Shown piece after piece: positions 1-10,930 of a stretch of DNA of 64,000 bases. The first letter of the stretch is position 1, and each line of letters opens with the position of its first letter. This DNA comes from Spirometra erinaceieuropaei (Eukaryota > Platyhelminthes > Cestoda > Diphyllobothriidea > Diphyllobothriidae). The DNA is taken from assembly GCA_902702965.1 (NCBI GenBank), contig CACRXP010000032.1, positions 1,983,461-2,047,460 of the forward strand, given 5' to 3'. Under the pieces are notes generated by a model. It made no database searches. It was not told where the DNA came from and worked only from the letters and a program-made list of their open reading frames with translations. The position numbers and the translations under genes were made by a program.

Positions 1-98
1 ATACTTTCATTGTCTGCATATTATGTCTACGTAATCAATACATAATTCCGGTAATGAAAATACCTCATCTCCCAAACAAGAGAAGGAGTATTGGCGTA

Positions 99-1087
99 CA
101 GTAGGTGGGTTAACCCATGAAATATCAACCGAAATTTCGAAATGCGTCCTCGTTTCGAAAAGATTAATTAAGTAGTGTTGTAAAACTAAAAATCTTGCAG
201 CACAACTCTATAATGATTCAGTTACCACAGGAGGTCGGCTTTCGAATGAACCTATTTTGATTGCATGAAAGAACTACATTCCGCAAAAAATGACTACATA
301 TACAGCAGGCAATTTTCTCATTGACTTTTGTTGCCCGTGAAAATTCAATTATATTTCATAAAAAATAGGCATAAAAATACTTATTCTTTTGCTTACTCGG
401 TAGAAAACCACGATTTTTCCAATTTTTACTCGAAAGAAGAGTAAAATTGGTTTTCAAAACCTTTTCTTATTCCCGAATAATTTTGAACTTGACGTTCTGT
501 TACACTGGCATTAAGGGTTTCAAATCTACGAGTCGTATAATTTCTGTGTACGGAAAGCCGTGCATTGCTCTACTGTATTAAGGATAGACCATATGGGATT
601 CATAACATTTGACCAGTGGATTTGAGGAATATTGTTAACTTTACAAGATACATTCGCAAGTTCCGATACATGACGTTTTATGAACGGTCATTTTACGCTG
701 TTAAATATTTCACAATTTGGAATTTTTTGAACCAGAATCATACCCTTCTTTTAAGTATAACTTTGGAAGAAAACGTAATTTTCTACCGAATAAGTAAAAT
801 AAGGAATACTTTTATGCATTTCTTTTATCAAATAAAATTGCATTTTCTTGGGCATTGAAAATTAATGAAAAATGTGCATGATACTTAAGTAGTCATTTTT
901 GCATAGTATCGTTCTTGTATGCAGTCAACAATGAGTTCATTCAAATGCTGTTCCCCTGAGGTAACCGAATCGTTATAGAATTATGCTGCAGGATGATTAG
1001 TTTTACAACCTCACTGAATTAAGCTTTTCAAAAAGGGAACCTATTTCGAAATTTCCATTGACGTTTCATGAGTTAGCCTACCTACTG
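99..1087. mobile_element. Palindromic MITE, full-length copy A
   Basis: The left end reads CAGTAGGTGGGTTAACCCAT and the right end is its imperfect reverse complement, closing in CCTACTG. The two arms stay complementary for several hundred bases, so the element is a long foldback. It is 989 bp, matching the 986 bp of the copy at 15876-16861. A TA precedes the left end. A CAGT terminus with TA target duplication is typical of Tc1/mariner-type elements, so this is probably a non-autonomous relative (inference). No transposase frame is present; the 80-codon open frame near 616-858 is arm sequence. Confidence 0.75.
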
Positions 1088-1137
1088 TGGTTTTCTACCG
1101 AGTAAGCAAAAGAATAAGTATTTTTATGCCTATTTTT
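1087..1137. repeat. 51-bp perfect inverted copy of MITE interior
   Basis: These 51 bases, starting at the last base of MITE A, are the exact reverse complement of 361-411 inside the same MITE. The two arms of the MITE itself are clearly diverged, so this duplicate is much younger than the element. Confidence 0.75.
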
Positions 1138-4100
1138 GTCCCAGCGATAGTGTCGCCCTTCTTCAGTTCTGCTCCCTGGGACTCCTCTCTTTACTTCTGT
1201 TGGCATTTTATAACTACAGATGCCGATTAAGTATTGGAGCGCATCATTTTAAATGGTAAACAGGTTACACCGACGCTTACACCGTTTATGCCGACAGTTT
1301 ATACCTAAAAACTGTCTTCACGTCACTTTTAGATTTGCTATCTATCGCAGTTGCAGGAAGGTTAGGTTTGGGGTTGTGTTGCCGTTGGCTTTAGTGTTAG
1401 GCTTAGGATTAGGCCTTCGTAAGTTGGCAATGGGAGTGAAGTAAAAATTGTTAGGTCTTGGCTTTAGGTTAGTAGGGAGGAATCGGTTCCTTTGAGATTC
1501 AGTTCGAGGTCAAGTACATCACGGCGGCTTTATATTCCCGTGTCTGAAGCACTCTACAAAGTAAGCATTATACTGGATGTTTCAGAAACATGAACTGGTA
1601 ATTAACTTCAGAATGCGTGCATTGATATAGGAAGTGTTTGTAAATTGGTTTTCGTCGTGTTTTATGTTTACGCAAACTGTTTCAGTGGTTGAAATGCAAT
1701 AGTAGCGAAACCTTCTCTATGTCTGCAAGTGTACCTGTGATAGATGTTCTCTTAATTGCTCCTGACTGTCATTTGCATTTTTAAATTACCAAATTCGCCG
1801 TCAGAGGTTTTGGTCTTAAAGTATTCGAAGCTATACCCTAAGTCACCTTGAAATCAGTGGTTTATATAAAACACAGCTATGGAGTTTACGTAAAATACAA
1901 TGTCAGACCATTATTTTATTTTATCCACTTTGGAATGTTTAAGCACGCTCCTTCTCAGCCTCGTCAAATATGGGATTTCAAATCTGCACGAAACAGATGA
2001 AGCCACTTGCCTGTGTTGGCATATTTGAGTAAATTGGCAGTCACATTTCTTTTCAACATGCGAAATGAGTTTGTTCAAACAGCACCACGCTCGAAGCATT
2101 GTGGCTAATACGCACAATCCTTAATGCCACCAAGAGTTTAATTTATAACTACCTATCATCGTAAAACCTGCCCCACACTGTAGGCATATATGCATAGTTT
2201 TGCAAAATATTAAAATGCGTTTACACAACATTTTCCTTTGCTGATGATCCATAAATGAGTACCTATTATTGTGGACGTGTACAAAACCTACTACATGATG
2301 TTTCAAACATGCCGTAACTGATAATACTTAAAAATCCAAGAATGAGCGATGTGCAGGATGTAGAAGTATTTGCTAAACCTGTAATGCGTGTGAGCCGAAG
2401 CCGATTTCGGTGTATATACGGTAATATTGGTAAAATACAAGTAATAATGAAACACGTACCAACCTCAACAATGGATACTCTAGACGGAGAATTCCTTGTG
2501 ACTGTTCGAGCAAAGCTACTGCCCAGCTCAAGACCGGAATACAAAACAAGTTAATTAAATGAACGCCAATCATGCCCAAAAGATGACTAGAAAAAAGTGA
2601 AAGCGGAATGTTAACAGGGGCCAAATTTAAAATCACTTACGAATAGGGCGTGAAGAATTCCAAACGTTGACCATGTGGATACAACAGAGCACTTTTTCAC
2701 GTTTCAGTCTAATCGTTTCTATGCTCCATTTAAGTCGATATATCCTCAAATGGATCTTTAGTATCATTCTAAAAAACATATTCAGTAAGTTTCTAAAAGT
2801 GCCACCAGGATGAAACTGATAAGACCAAATTATCACATTTAATATTAACAAATTCACAGAGATCTTTCATTTTTTGCATTATTCAACACTGAAAACATCA
2901 GCAGGCGTCATTGTCGAATTGAAATACTCACTTTTGCCACTAACAGACCGCACATTGCTGTGTACTCTACCGAAAAATGGATTCCCTTGAATAAAACTCA
3001 GGGAGAAGCAGATAACTGAAGAAAAGGCAGGAGGTTAATAATAGATGCAAATAAGATTCGTGACATTTCGGCATTGATTCGCTCCAAAAAGGATTTTTAT
3101 CATTCGCTTTTTCAGCGTAGTGACGAGTGAGTGATGTATTCTTCGAATATAAAGTTGATTGGCGGAATGGTAGGACCACAAAATGGCGGGATTTTAACGT
3201 GTTGGACAGCCACAAAATCTGTAAAATAATTAGCTCAGCTAATGCCTGTAATAGGGTCCACTGAACAAACTAATTTTAGTTGACCACAGCTGAACAGTTT
3301 TCTGCGTGTCACTGACAACAATAATGTTTATAAAATGACTAACATTGGTTTTAGCGTTCTCGTTTTTTGAGAAATCACGATAAAACTCGGTATGACTACT
3401 TATTGGTGTTATCAATATTAGCAGGTTGACAAAAAAACCACTAGGGTAAGCTTTAACTGGTAAAATATTGACGAGCTTAAGTGCAGTCATATTAATAAGC
3501 CCTTTGGTGTAATAATAGGACGTTAATACTTTGCAAAGACCCAGCACGGATCCATATTAACTTAGTTGCTGAATTACAATGCTTCAAAAACCTTTCGCTC
3601 ATCCACTTTCTTCCAATTCATATAACCAATATTTCCTTCGGCTCCGTAAAACACCATGACATTATTCTATGGATGGGGTCCGTAATTATGGACATATGAC
3701 GAAGGCAAACTACTTCCTGAAAAAACGGTTAGGTCAGCATAAACCGCATGGCTGTTGGGTAAAATGTATGCATGGATCGAGTATTAGTCTGAAATATTGT
3801 GCGATTAAAATTTCCCTATACAGATCGAGATGCTTATTTGACTGTCTCTTGTAATACATTGGTGACTATGCTGAGACTGTTCATGCCATTATGAATAAGC
3901 CTTAATAACAGCTTAAAACGTCCTTTGGTTAGTCTTTCAGTGATGAGCGTTGCACATTTACTGTCAGCCCAAATAACGTAGCCAATTGCTTCCTTCCGTG
4001 AGTACACCAGACAAATAGACTCTTTAACAACAAAATGCAGTTTAATAAGTCTACTGGAGTTGTACGTAGGAAGAAAACGCCTTGTGTTTTTTTTGGAAAA

Positions 4101-4140
4101 TATTATACGCGCTGAGGGGTTGTTTGTACTAATAAATTAG
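1138..4140. other. Stretch without recognised genes
   Basis: AT-rich, with open frames of about 100 codons or less and no recognisable domain. A G-rich stretch at about 1360-1475 has several GTTAGG/TTAGG units but no regular array. On the minus strand near 2590-2650 there are isolated splice-like signals (a GTAAGT donor and a TTTTTTCTAG acceptor), but joining them does not keep a frame open, so no gene is called. Confidence 0.4.
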
Positions 4141-4830
4141 ACATGTGCAAATAAAGACGCGATCACTGGAACAAGAAATTAATTGGCTGACGTTTCGGAT
4201 TCTCACTCGAACAGATCATCAGAGACAGTCACAGATAAGGGTAGTGGAGACACAAAGATTTCAGTACGTATAGTACGTACCTGCCGAGGGATCACACGCG
4301 TACAATAACTGACGGCTCTCGAGCACCGCTGGGGGGACCTGCGCGAGGCAATGATGGCTCGTTAGTCCGCATCCGAGTCGTTAATTGCCACAACCTCACC
4401 ATCCGTGTTCCAGGTTCTCATAAAAATTGTTCGACATTCCATCTCGCTGTCACTGGGATTTTTGTTCGTCTGTTCTCTCCCTATGTAGCTAAATCCCCTC
4501 CTCACTTATTGTCTCAACATTAAATTTGGTAACGGGAGGTCACTAAACTTTATGCTGGATTACGCACCTGATGGCCATGATTCAAACAGCTCGCGATTAA
4601 AGCGGCTAATACCTCTAGCGAAATTTCGACCTCTTGAATGTTGCAAATCACCGCGTCTTGTGGAATGAGCCGGCGCTGAGATCAAGCGTCTTTTCTCCTC
4701 CCCGCTGCTGCCAGCCCGGCTATCCGCGTCCAGAGGTAGAAGAAAACAATTAAATGGCCTTCCAGGATGATCGGGTTTGCGTAAAAGATTGCCGTGGCCA
4801 AAAAGAATAAGTGTCGGGAAAAGCAACAAA
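4141..4830 (-). mobile_element. Penelope-like element, 3' end fragment (-)
   Basis: The minus strand at about 4565-4700 encodes a decayed version of the segment after the GIY-YIG core (NFARG...NRELFESW), matching the better preserved segment at 32640-32710. It is followed at 4150-4480 by a 3' untranslated tail shared with the fragments at 5810-6190, 26390-26800 and 44280-44647. The tail ends in a hammerhead-like motif at 4189-4222. The RT domain is absent (5' truncated). Its 5' side faces the plus-strand PLE that starts near 5040. Confidence 0.65.
4189..4222 (-). ncRNA. Hammerhead-like motif at PLE 3' end
   Basis: Read on the minus strand it shows CTGATGA, an 18-base spacer and CCGAAACGTC. 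CUGAUGA and GAAA are the conserved hammerhead core boxes. PLEs are known to carry minimal hammerheads with a very short stem III. Stem pairing here is weak by eye, so activity is unproven. Confidence 0.45.
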
Positions 4831-5176
4831 TACGATCTAATTACAGATCTTCAACAGTAACCACCCGAGAAAACACAAAAACAGTGGCGTACAGTTGTTA
4901 TATCGGCGCTTTAGGACACGTTGCAGTGAAACAGATGGCACGATTACTAAATAATAATATATTCTACGAGTTAACCAATGCATAGGCAGACGATATCAGA
5001 GACCGAATTAAACCAGCCCTAAATTTTCGCGAGCTCTTACGCAGGTAAAGAACGTCTCAGATGCCGTCAGCCGCCTTCTTGCTTCACTTAGATTGGAGGT
5101 TGCCCGCAAGCTGGAAGCAACCATCATCCAGCAAGTCACAAGTCCGAAAAACCCACTGCTAATACAGGAAATGTCT

Positions 5177-5611
5177 AATGGTAGATGGGCGCTTGCCGAT
5201 TGCTCTTACGGAACCCCCTCGTTCCGTTTTGCATCACGGGTTCACTCTCGAGCCCAACCATTAGCCGCACAGCGGCGCATGATATAGTCTGTGTGTTATT
5301 ACCGTTGTTACGCTGCGTGGCTGCTGGTTGGGCTCGAGAATGAGCCCGTAATGCACAACGGAACTCACTCGTTCCGTAAGGACGATCGGTGAGAGCCTCT
5401 CTAGCATTGCATATTCCCGATCGAAACTGACAGGACAACAGGCCCATGGCTCAGTGGTTAGAGGCGTCGGACATTTAATTAACCCGTTGCAAGTTCGAAC
5501 GTCAGGTGTTCCGCACTTCGGAATTGGGTATAACGGGCTGACAACGGCTAATAAACCAGAAACAGCCATTCAAGTCTCCCTTGCCATTGTCGGTAATAAC
5601 ATTCTGTAGGC
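5177..5611. mobile_element. Composite SINE insertion inside a PLE
   Basis: The insertion is flanked by AATGTCT at 5170-5176 and 5612-5618, a probable target duplication. It has three parts: a SINE 3' body in minus orientation (5177-5307), the same body in plus orientation (5308-5415), then a tRNA-like SINE head and its downstream region in plus orientation (about 5441-5611). The body has the core GGTTGGGCTCGAGA and GTTCCGTAAG units; another copy lies at 24115-24245. The arrangement suggests two or more SINE insertions or rearrangements at one site. Confidence 0.65.
5441..5530 (+). repeat. tRNA-derived SINE head
   Basis: The segment carries an A-box-like TGGCTCAGTGGTTAGAGG and, about 40 bases on, a B-box-like AGTTCGAACG. 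That is the internal pol III promoter layout of tRNAs. The 3' part does not fold as an acceptor stem and continues into the SINE body, so it is called a SINE head and not a working tRNA gene. Confidence 0.65.
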
Positions 5612-6152
5612 AATGTCTGGAGTCGTTTGCCATATCCGGCGCAGTTGTGGACTGCACGATTGCTTTCGAGAAACAAGATTACTTTGTATGCGAATGTTCG
5701 AGTAGTGGTGAGCAAAGGCGCAAGTTCTCAGTTAGCTGCTCATTCGACACGGACAATTGATAAGATTCAAGAGACCGAAATTCTCGCAAGAGCCTAATCC
5801 GCGAGCTGCTCGAGTCATGGTTCTTCAGCCCGCAATCCATCAACAAGCGCAGTGACCTGCCCTTATCAAATTCATCGCTTAGGCGTTCGCTTTGCAGGGG
5901 AATCCCTCATGTGGGGAGGGCGTGGACAAACAACAAGCCCAGTGACAGAGACCTATGCTTTCGAGCGAACATCAAGTCAACATCCAACACGGATGATGAA
6001 ATTGCTGTAATTAACAAACCATTATCGTATTAATTACGGTCCCCGCGGCGATCGCAACAGCTGTTAATTATAGCACGCATGTAATTCCACCGCAGCTACG
6101 TGAAATAAATACCGTACTTTTGTGCCTACACTACCCATATCGGCGACCGTCT

Positions 6153-6186
6153 CTGATGATGGTTTCGAATGAGAATACGAAATGTC
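6153..6186 (+). ncRNA. Hammerhead-like motif at PLE 3' end
   Basis: CTGATGA at 6153-6159, then an 18-base spacer, then CGAAATGTC at 6178-6186. It is the plus-strand counterpart of the motif at 4189-4222 and lies at the end of the shared PLE tail. Confidence 0.45.
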
Positions 6187-6596
6187 AGGCCAATAAACTA
6201 GGAGTTATGCTACGTCTAAACCATCTGCAGGGCGCCGCTATGGGAAAATTTACGAAAAAAAGTATTTTCTCGCCTGATAATAACAATTCCATCTAGGTCC
6301 ATATCGAACTATACAGCAACAACTTAAATCAAGTTAAACGGACAAATCAAAACCCGAGGCTGGTCACATGTATATGTTGAAAAATGTGCTCTGGCAACGA
6401 GGTAATTTGCAAATATCAACGCAAAAAACCAGGTTTTAAGAGATGATGCGTCGCAATCAATTTTTTTAGAAAGCTAAAGGTTCCGGAATTTCTGCGTCGC
6501 ATACACCAGTCGGATGAATATATGAACGGCCTTGAAAATAGTCCTCCAACTTGCGAAGAACTGCAGCTGTCATACTGTAAAATATTTATTTATTTC

Positions 6597-9450
6597 TGCG
6601 AAAATTCCCATATTACGATTAAAGACAATTGGCGAACGTATGTTTTCGGTAATTCCTCATCAGGCCTGTACATTTAAATGGCAAATGGTCAGTCTAATCG
6701 TCGACAGGGTATGAATACGTCTAGGGGGCAGGGTTAAGCGGACTCCACGATCCCACGCCACCCGCATGATGCAGTCAACGTGTTGAGGACGGTGGATTTG
6801 GAGTGGGAGGATGGGAAGGAGTTAGAGTGGGAGGGGGGAAGTAGAGGGGTTCCGGTTAGATTGTAGGCGCTCTTAGTGCGTGTAACTGCCCTCAGTGCGT
6901 CGGGACGGCGTGCGATCACCGTCTGGAGTCCGGCCAGGCCAAACATACTGCTTGTGTCAGCGTCTTCTGACAACAGAGTGCTGGGTTTGCCAGCCGAATG
7001 ACCACTACTTCGGCTGTGGCTAGCATCCGTTTGCGCAGGCCTTTAGAGTAGCGTGCGGGTGCCCAGTAGATAACTTTAAATGTTCCTTTAGCGTCGGTTT
7101 GATGGTTCGTATCGATTAGATGTGCGAGAATTGAGCTCGAAATCGATCGATGTTCACCTCTAGCTAGCCAGGCAGGCATGTGTTCGCGTATTCTCTTTTC
7201 CAGACACCCGGTTGTACGGCCAAAACATATCCCGCTCCACAGGAGCAGGCGAATGAATAAAAACACATGAATGTGGCCTGTAACTGAAACCGGTCTTTGT
7301 CCCCCAACCGTTGTAGGGGGGAATATGCGAAGAATACGCGCAAGTTCGCCGCCGTGAGGGCACTCGCGAGAGCTGTCCGGAGACGTCGTCCTCATTAATT
7401 CGCGTGCTGCGCCTCCTATACAAGACAGTCTTAGAAATAAGTCTTTCTTCTCCGCATTTGCAACGGCCGGTTTTTTGGCACGCTCTCTAATATTCCGGAG
7501 GATGATTAGCTCTGGATAGCCGTTTTCGCGGAGCGTGTTTTGCAGCTGCTGGGGTTCTGCTTCAACAGTTTCAGGAGAGCAGATGCGTCGCCCTCTAGCC
7601 GTCAGTCCCTGGACTAAATTTCGTTTTAGATTTAAGGGAACAAAACTGTGAAAATTAATGTATTGTCCCTTCCAGGTTTTCTTTCTGAATATCTTGAGTT
7701 GGATGGATCCGTCCTCTTGTCTGTGTAGAAGGACATTGAGGAATGCGACCACGTTATTCGCCTCGGTCTCTGCGGTAAACATCATAGATGTGTGCGCCCC
7801 GTTAGACTTCTGAACTTGGCCATTGATGTCAGTGATATGACTCGTCATGCGAAAGATATCGTCGACATGTCGACCGTAGAAGTCAAGGTCATTAATGGTA
7901 TCTTTGAGAGTAGTTTCCTCGATCTTGCCCACGAAGACATTTGCGTGAAACGGTCCAAGCGGTGAACCCATTGTCACACCGTCTATTTGTCTGTATAGCT
8001 GGCCGTTGCAGAGGAATTGAACATTCTGTGTGCATCACGTAAGTAGTTTTTTAGCGTCTCCAATGTCATGTCTATCGGATAGTTTGTTTCCCTGATGAAG
8101 TCGACCAGGAAGTCTATTGTCTCCACAACGGGTACGTTGGTGAACAGTGATGATACATCTAACGAGTGCATCGTTTGTCCGTCCACGTTAATGTTCTTGA
8201 TAGCCTCGACAAACTCAAAGGGGTCATTCAAACTCCGCGGATGCAGGCAATTTTAAAGCAGTTTTAACTTTTCTACCAGCCATTTTGCTACTGCGTGATA
8301 GGGTGGATTACTCATGTCCAAGATTGGACGTAATGGTAGCCCGGGTTTGTGAATCTTGGGAAGACCTTACATTCTAGGTATCGTCGTGCCCACAGGTTTT
8401 AGCCCTTCAAACTCACTGTCATACAGAAGTCCATCCTTGTGGAGATCTTTGTGCACGTTCATTAACTGCCTCTCGATTGTCTCGGTTCGATCCTTGTCTT
8501 TCTCGGATTTTGAAAATTTTGTACGGTCCGATAAGATTTCTTCTAATTTCTTCACGTAATCCGTCCTATCCATCAGCACTATGCCTGAGTCCCTGTCGGG
8601 TCTGGTTAGTAAGATATTTTTAATTTCACGAAGCTTCCTGGGACTATCAAGATGGGCTCATGTTAGGGGACCTTTGTTCCTCGGGCCATTTTTTAAATAC
8701 TGTTCACAGCAGTTTATCACAGTCGATTTAAGATAATCAACTTTCCTGGGTTGAGAGGGTTTTAGATCGTTAGTCTGGCTAAAGAGACTCAAACTGGTTT
8801 TTGACCTCAAGTTGCTTCTGCCTTCGCCATGCAATGCAAAACTTAGGACCAAGAGATAGCACTTCTACGAGTTTTGTCAAGGCGTACTGGAGAATAATTA
8901 AAAACGTACCATTCCGGATTGTTCGGAAGGGTGGCCTACGCTTTCACTGACTGGACACATCGTAGAATGTTTGTCCACCTGTCCTCGATTCTCTTATTTC
9001 TGACTGTCTGCATATAGTCTTCAAAATTCATTCTGTCGATACTTTCGAGATGGTCGAGGTCTGCTGTTTTCTGGCATAGATTCCATTGCAGTTCCTCAAT
9101 TCCTGTACTAACTGTCTCCAAATGACTTTCTACATGTCGTCTTAGTGTAGTTGAGGTGGGTGAGATACGGCATCTTCGTAAGGTTTTCCAGTAATATCTC
9201 GGATATTTCCCACGATCACTACATGCTGATATGAATTTCCTCGTCACATTTGCCTCCGCAAGTCTGGTGTCAAACTTCAAGAATCCATTGAGTTCCTTCA
9301 ACACCGAGGGATCTTTGGACTGGTTCAGTTCTGCAGAAATTCCCATATTACGATTGAACCATTGAAAGCATTTATACCCTGTCGACAATTAGACTGACCA
9401 TTTCCCATGTAAATGTACAGCCCTGATGAGGAATTACCAAAAACATATGT
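6597..9450 (-). mobile_element. Nearly complete Penelope-like element (-)
   Basis: The element runs from a 5' end near 9450 to a 3' end near 6640. It holds a broken RT plus GIY-YIG ORF. The 3' end carries a CTGATGA-GGAATTACC-GAAA motif (minus strand, about 6644-6664). The 5' side (9378-9450) carries the reverse complement of that same terminal region, including CTGATGA at 9423-9429 on the plus strand. Beyond the 3' end, 6597-6630 resembles coding sequence at 9333-9365 from near the element's 5' end, in the same orientation. That looks like the start of a tandem second copy, an arrangement known for PLE pseudo-LTRs. Confidence 0.75.
6916..9388 (-). pseudogene. PLE reverse transcriptase/GIY-YIG ORF, broken
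   Basis: The product would be the PLE polymerase: a telomerase-like reverse transcriptase followed by a GIY-YIG nuclease that nicks target DNA. In order on the minus strand: an N-terminal segment (9388-8936 and 8852-8658), a conserved block ending DRTDYVKKLEEIL (from 8579), GLPKIHKPGLPLRPI (about 8350-8310), SLDVSSLFTNVPV (near 8170), MGSPLGP (from 7971), GRHVDDIF holding the catalytic DD (near 7870), and the GIY-YIG part GRTTGCLEKRIREH (near 7220-7180). Stops and indels separate the blocks. Within the GIY-YIG region the start of the domain (YSFACSCGAGYV) is out of frame with GRTTG, apparently because of a 2-nt gain near 7222-7230. The coding order is otherwise complete. Confidence 0.75.
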
Positions 9451-10930
9451 TTGCCAGTTGCCTTTTCAATTTATCTATATATTTTTATTCGTTTTTTTAT
9501 ATATTTTTTTCGTGACGATCAGCTGAAACGACTTTTTTCCTGTCAGTACATGTCTCGAGGAACCATACCTCACAATACCATCGGCTAGACTTTTTAGGCA
9601 ATTCACGGTGTGGTTAATAACACACAATGGATGAATTTGTTATCAGGTGCTTTGCACTAGCAAAATGTTTCATGTTCGTATGGGAGTTCTTGCTCTGCGT
9701 AGGCATTTATAAAGGAAAACATTTTCTTACCTTCCGTTTTAAATCTCGATTGGGATTCGCTGGGACAGCGATCGTGTCTCCTTCTTCAAGACTACTTGCA
9801 ACGTCTGTCAGACATAAGGAGTATTTTCGCGTAACAGTGTATGATACTGTTAGTTAATTTCCGTAGGATGGCCATATGCCGTCTTACGTAGGGCGGTAGG
9901 CTTACAAATGTTCACCGCATCAATGAAGTCCCTTTTAAAAATTATTTTTGGTTAAGACAAATTTTTACATATTGCAAGCATCGCAGTCGTTCAGTCAATG
10001 TTCTGTTCTAGGCGGGGTTTAAAATTCCCAACGAGATTGCAGAACGTTTTGGGTCAAATGCACTCGGCCCTTTGGAGATTTACGTCCCAAGTGTTTCTCC
10101 AACATTGATGCTGCACAATGGAGACGTGACGCTAAAACGTACAGTAGAAATATTTCAAGATCCGATGTAAGACAGGTCGGTACATTGCAGCATGGAGCAA
10201 TGACCTTTGATGCGAACACTAACCAAATCTTTCAAAGGTTTACTGCGAAATATACATGAAGCAAGCACACTGAGCATCAATGTAGGAAAAAAGTGAATTT
10301 CCCTTTTATATATTATAACGTGATACTTAATTATTCTATTGTCCGCGTCCGAAAAACTGCATTGGCGCAGCAGTAAAAGGGACATCATGTGACAGGAAAC
10401 ACTCTATAAGAAGATCTGCCCTCGCTTTACACCACCAGCTGCAACAGTTAAACATGTTTGGTCGTTGAGGAGAGCGGTTCATTCAGCCAGTGTCCTCTGG
10501 GCACTCACCAGTAATATGTTTATATTCCGTTCAATTTCCTGCCATTCTGAAGTCATTTTTTGTGATCCGTTTTTAGACGTGTTCAGAAACTAATTATTTT
10601 TACGTCTGATTAAAACCTCAAGATAGAATTTGACCGACGACTTTTCGCAATTATTCAAAGTGATATATCAGGCGACTATTGTTTGCATTCGTTGTTGAAT
10701 TAGTTATTCCGCTGACCAAACGGGTCTGTGGGCATCAAAACGTTTAATGGCACAAACATTTTTTACGGATTGTTGGTTTCAAGTGTGATTTGCTCTACTA
10801 ACAGCAACATAAATGCAAGAGAAACGAAAATACAAATTATGTCTCCAAATACCTCCATGTCCTTATCTGCGGATAAATTATAATTATTAGTTTAAAACTT
10901 TGAAACCCAAAAGACGTTAAAAATAAATTC
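9451..10930. other. Stretch without recognised genes
   Basis: Mostly AT-rich. Short open frames at 9627-9857, 10019-10219 and 10155-10388 show no family features. Nothing supportable was seen. Confidence 0.4.

Larger units (their letters stand above)
5040..6200 (+). mobile_element. Penelope-like element, 3' part, interrupted by SINE DNA
   Basis: 5060-5176 encodes the linker after the RT domain (NVSDAVSRLL, then EATIIQQVTSPKNPL), homologous to the linker at 32350-32460. The GIY-YIG domain resumes at 5612 (GVVCHIRRSCG, then ETRLLCMRM) after an insertion of about 435 bp. Stops follow. The tail 5810-6186 matches the shared PLE 3' tail and closes in a hammerhead-like motif. The RT core is missing and the element is dead. 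Confidence 0.7.

Noticed and set aside
616..858. 80-codon open frame
   Set aside because: It lies in the arm of a palindromic MITE; the same arm in other copies is not open.
2266..2860. Possible spliced gene on the minus strand (good-looking donor near 2640 and acceptor near 2590)
   Set aside because: Joining the exons in phase gives a stop within a few codons, and no paralog or known motif supports it.
5441..5530. Functional tRNA gene
   Set aside because: A and B boxes are present, but there is no acceptor-stem closure and it continues into a SINE body.
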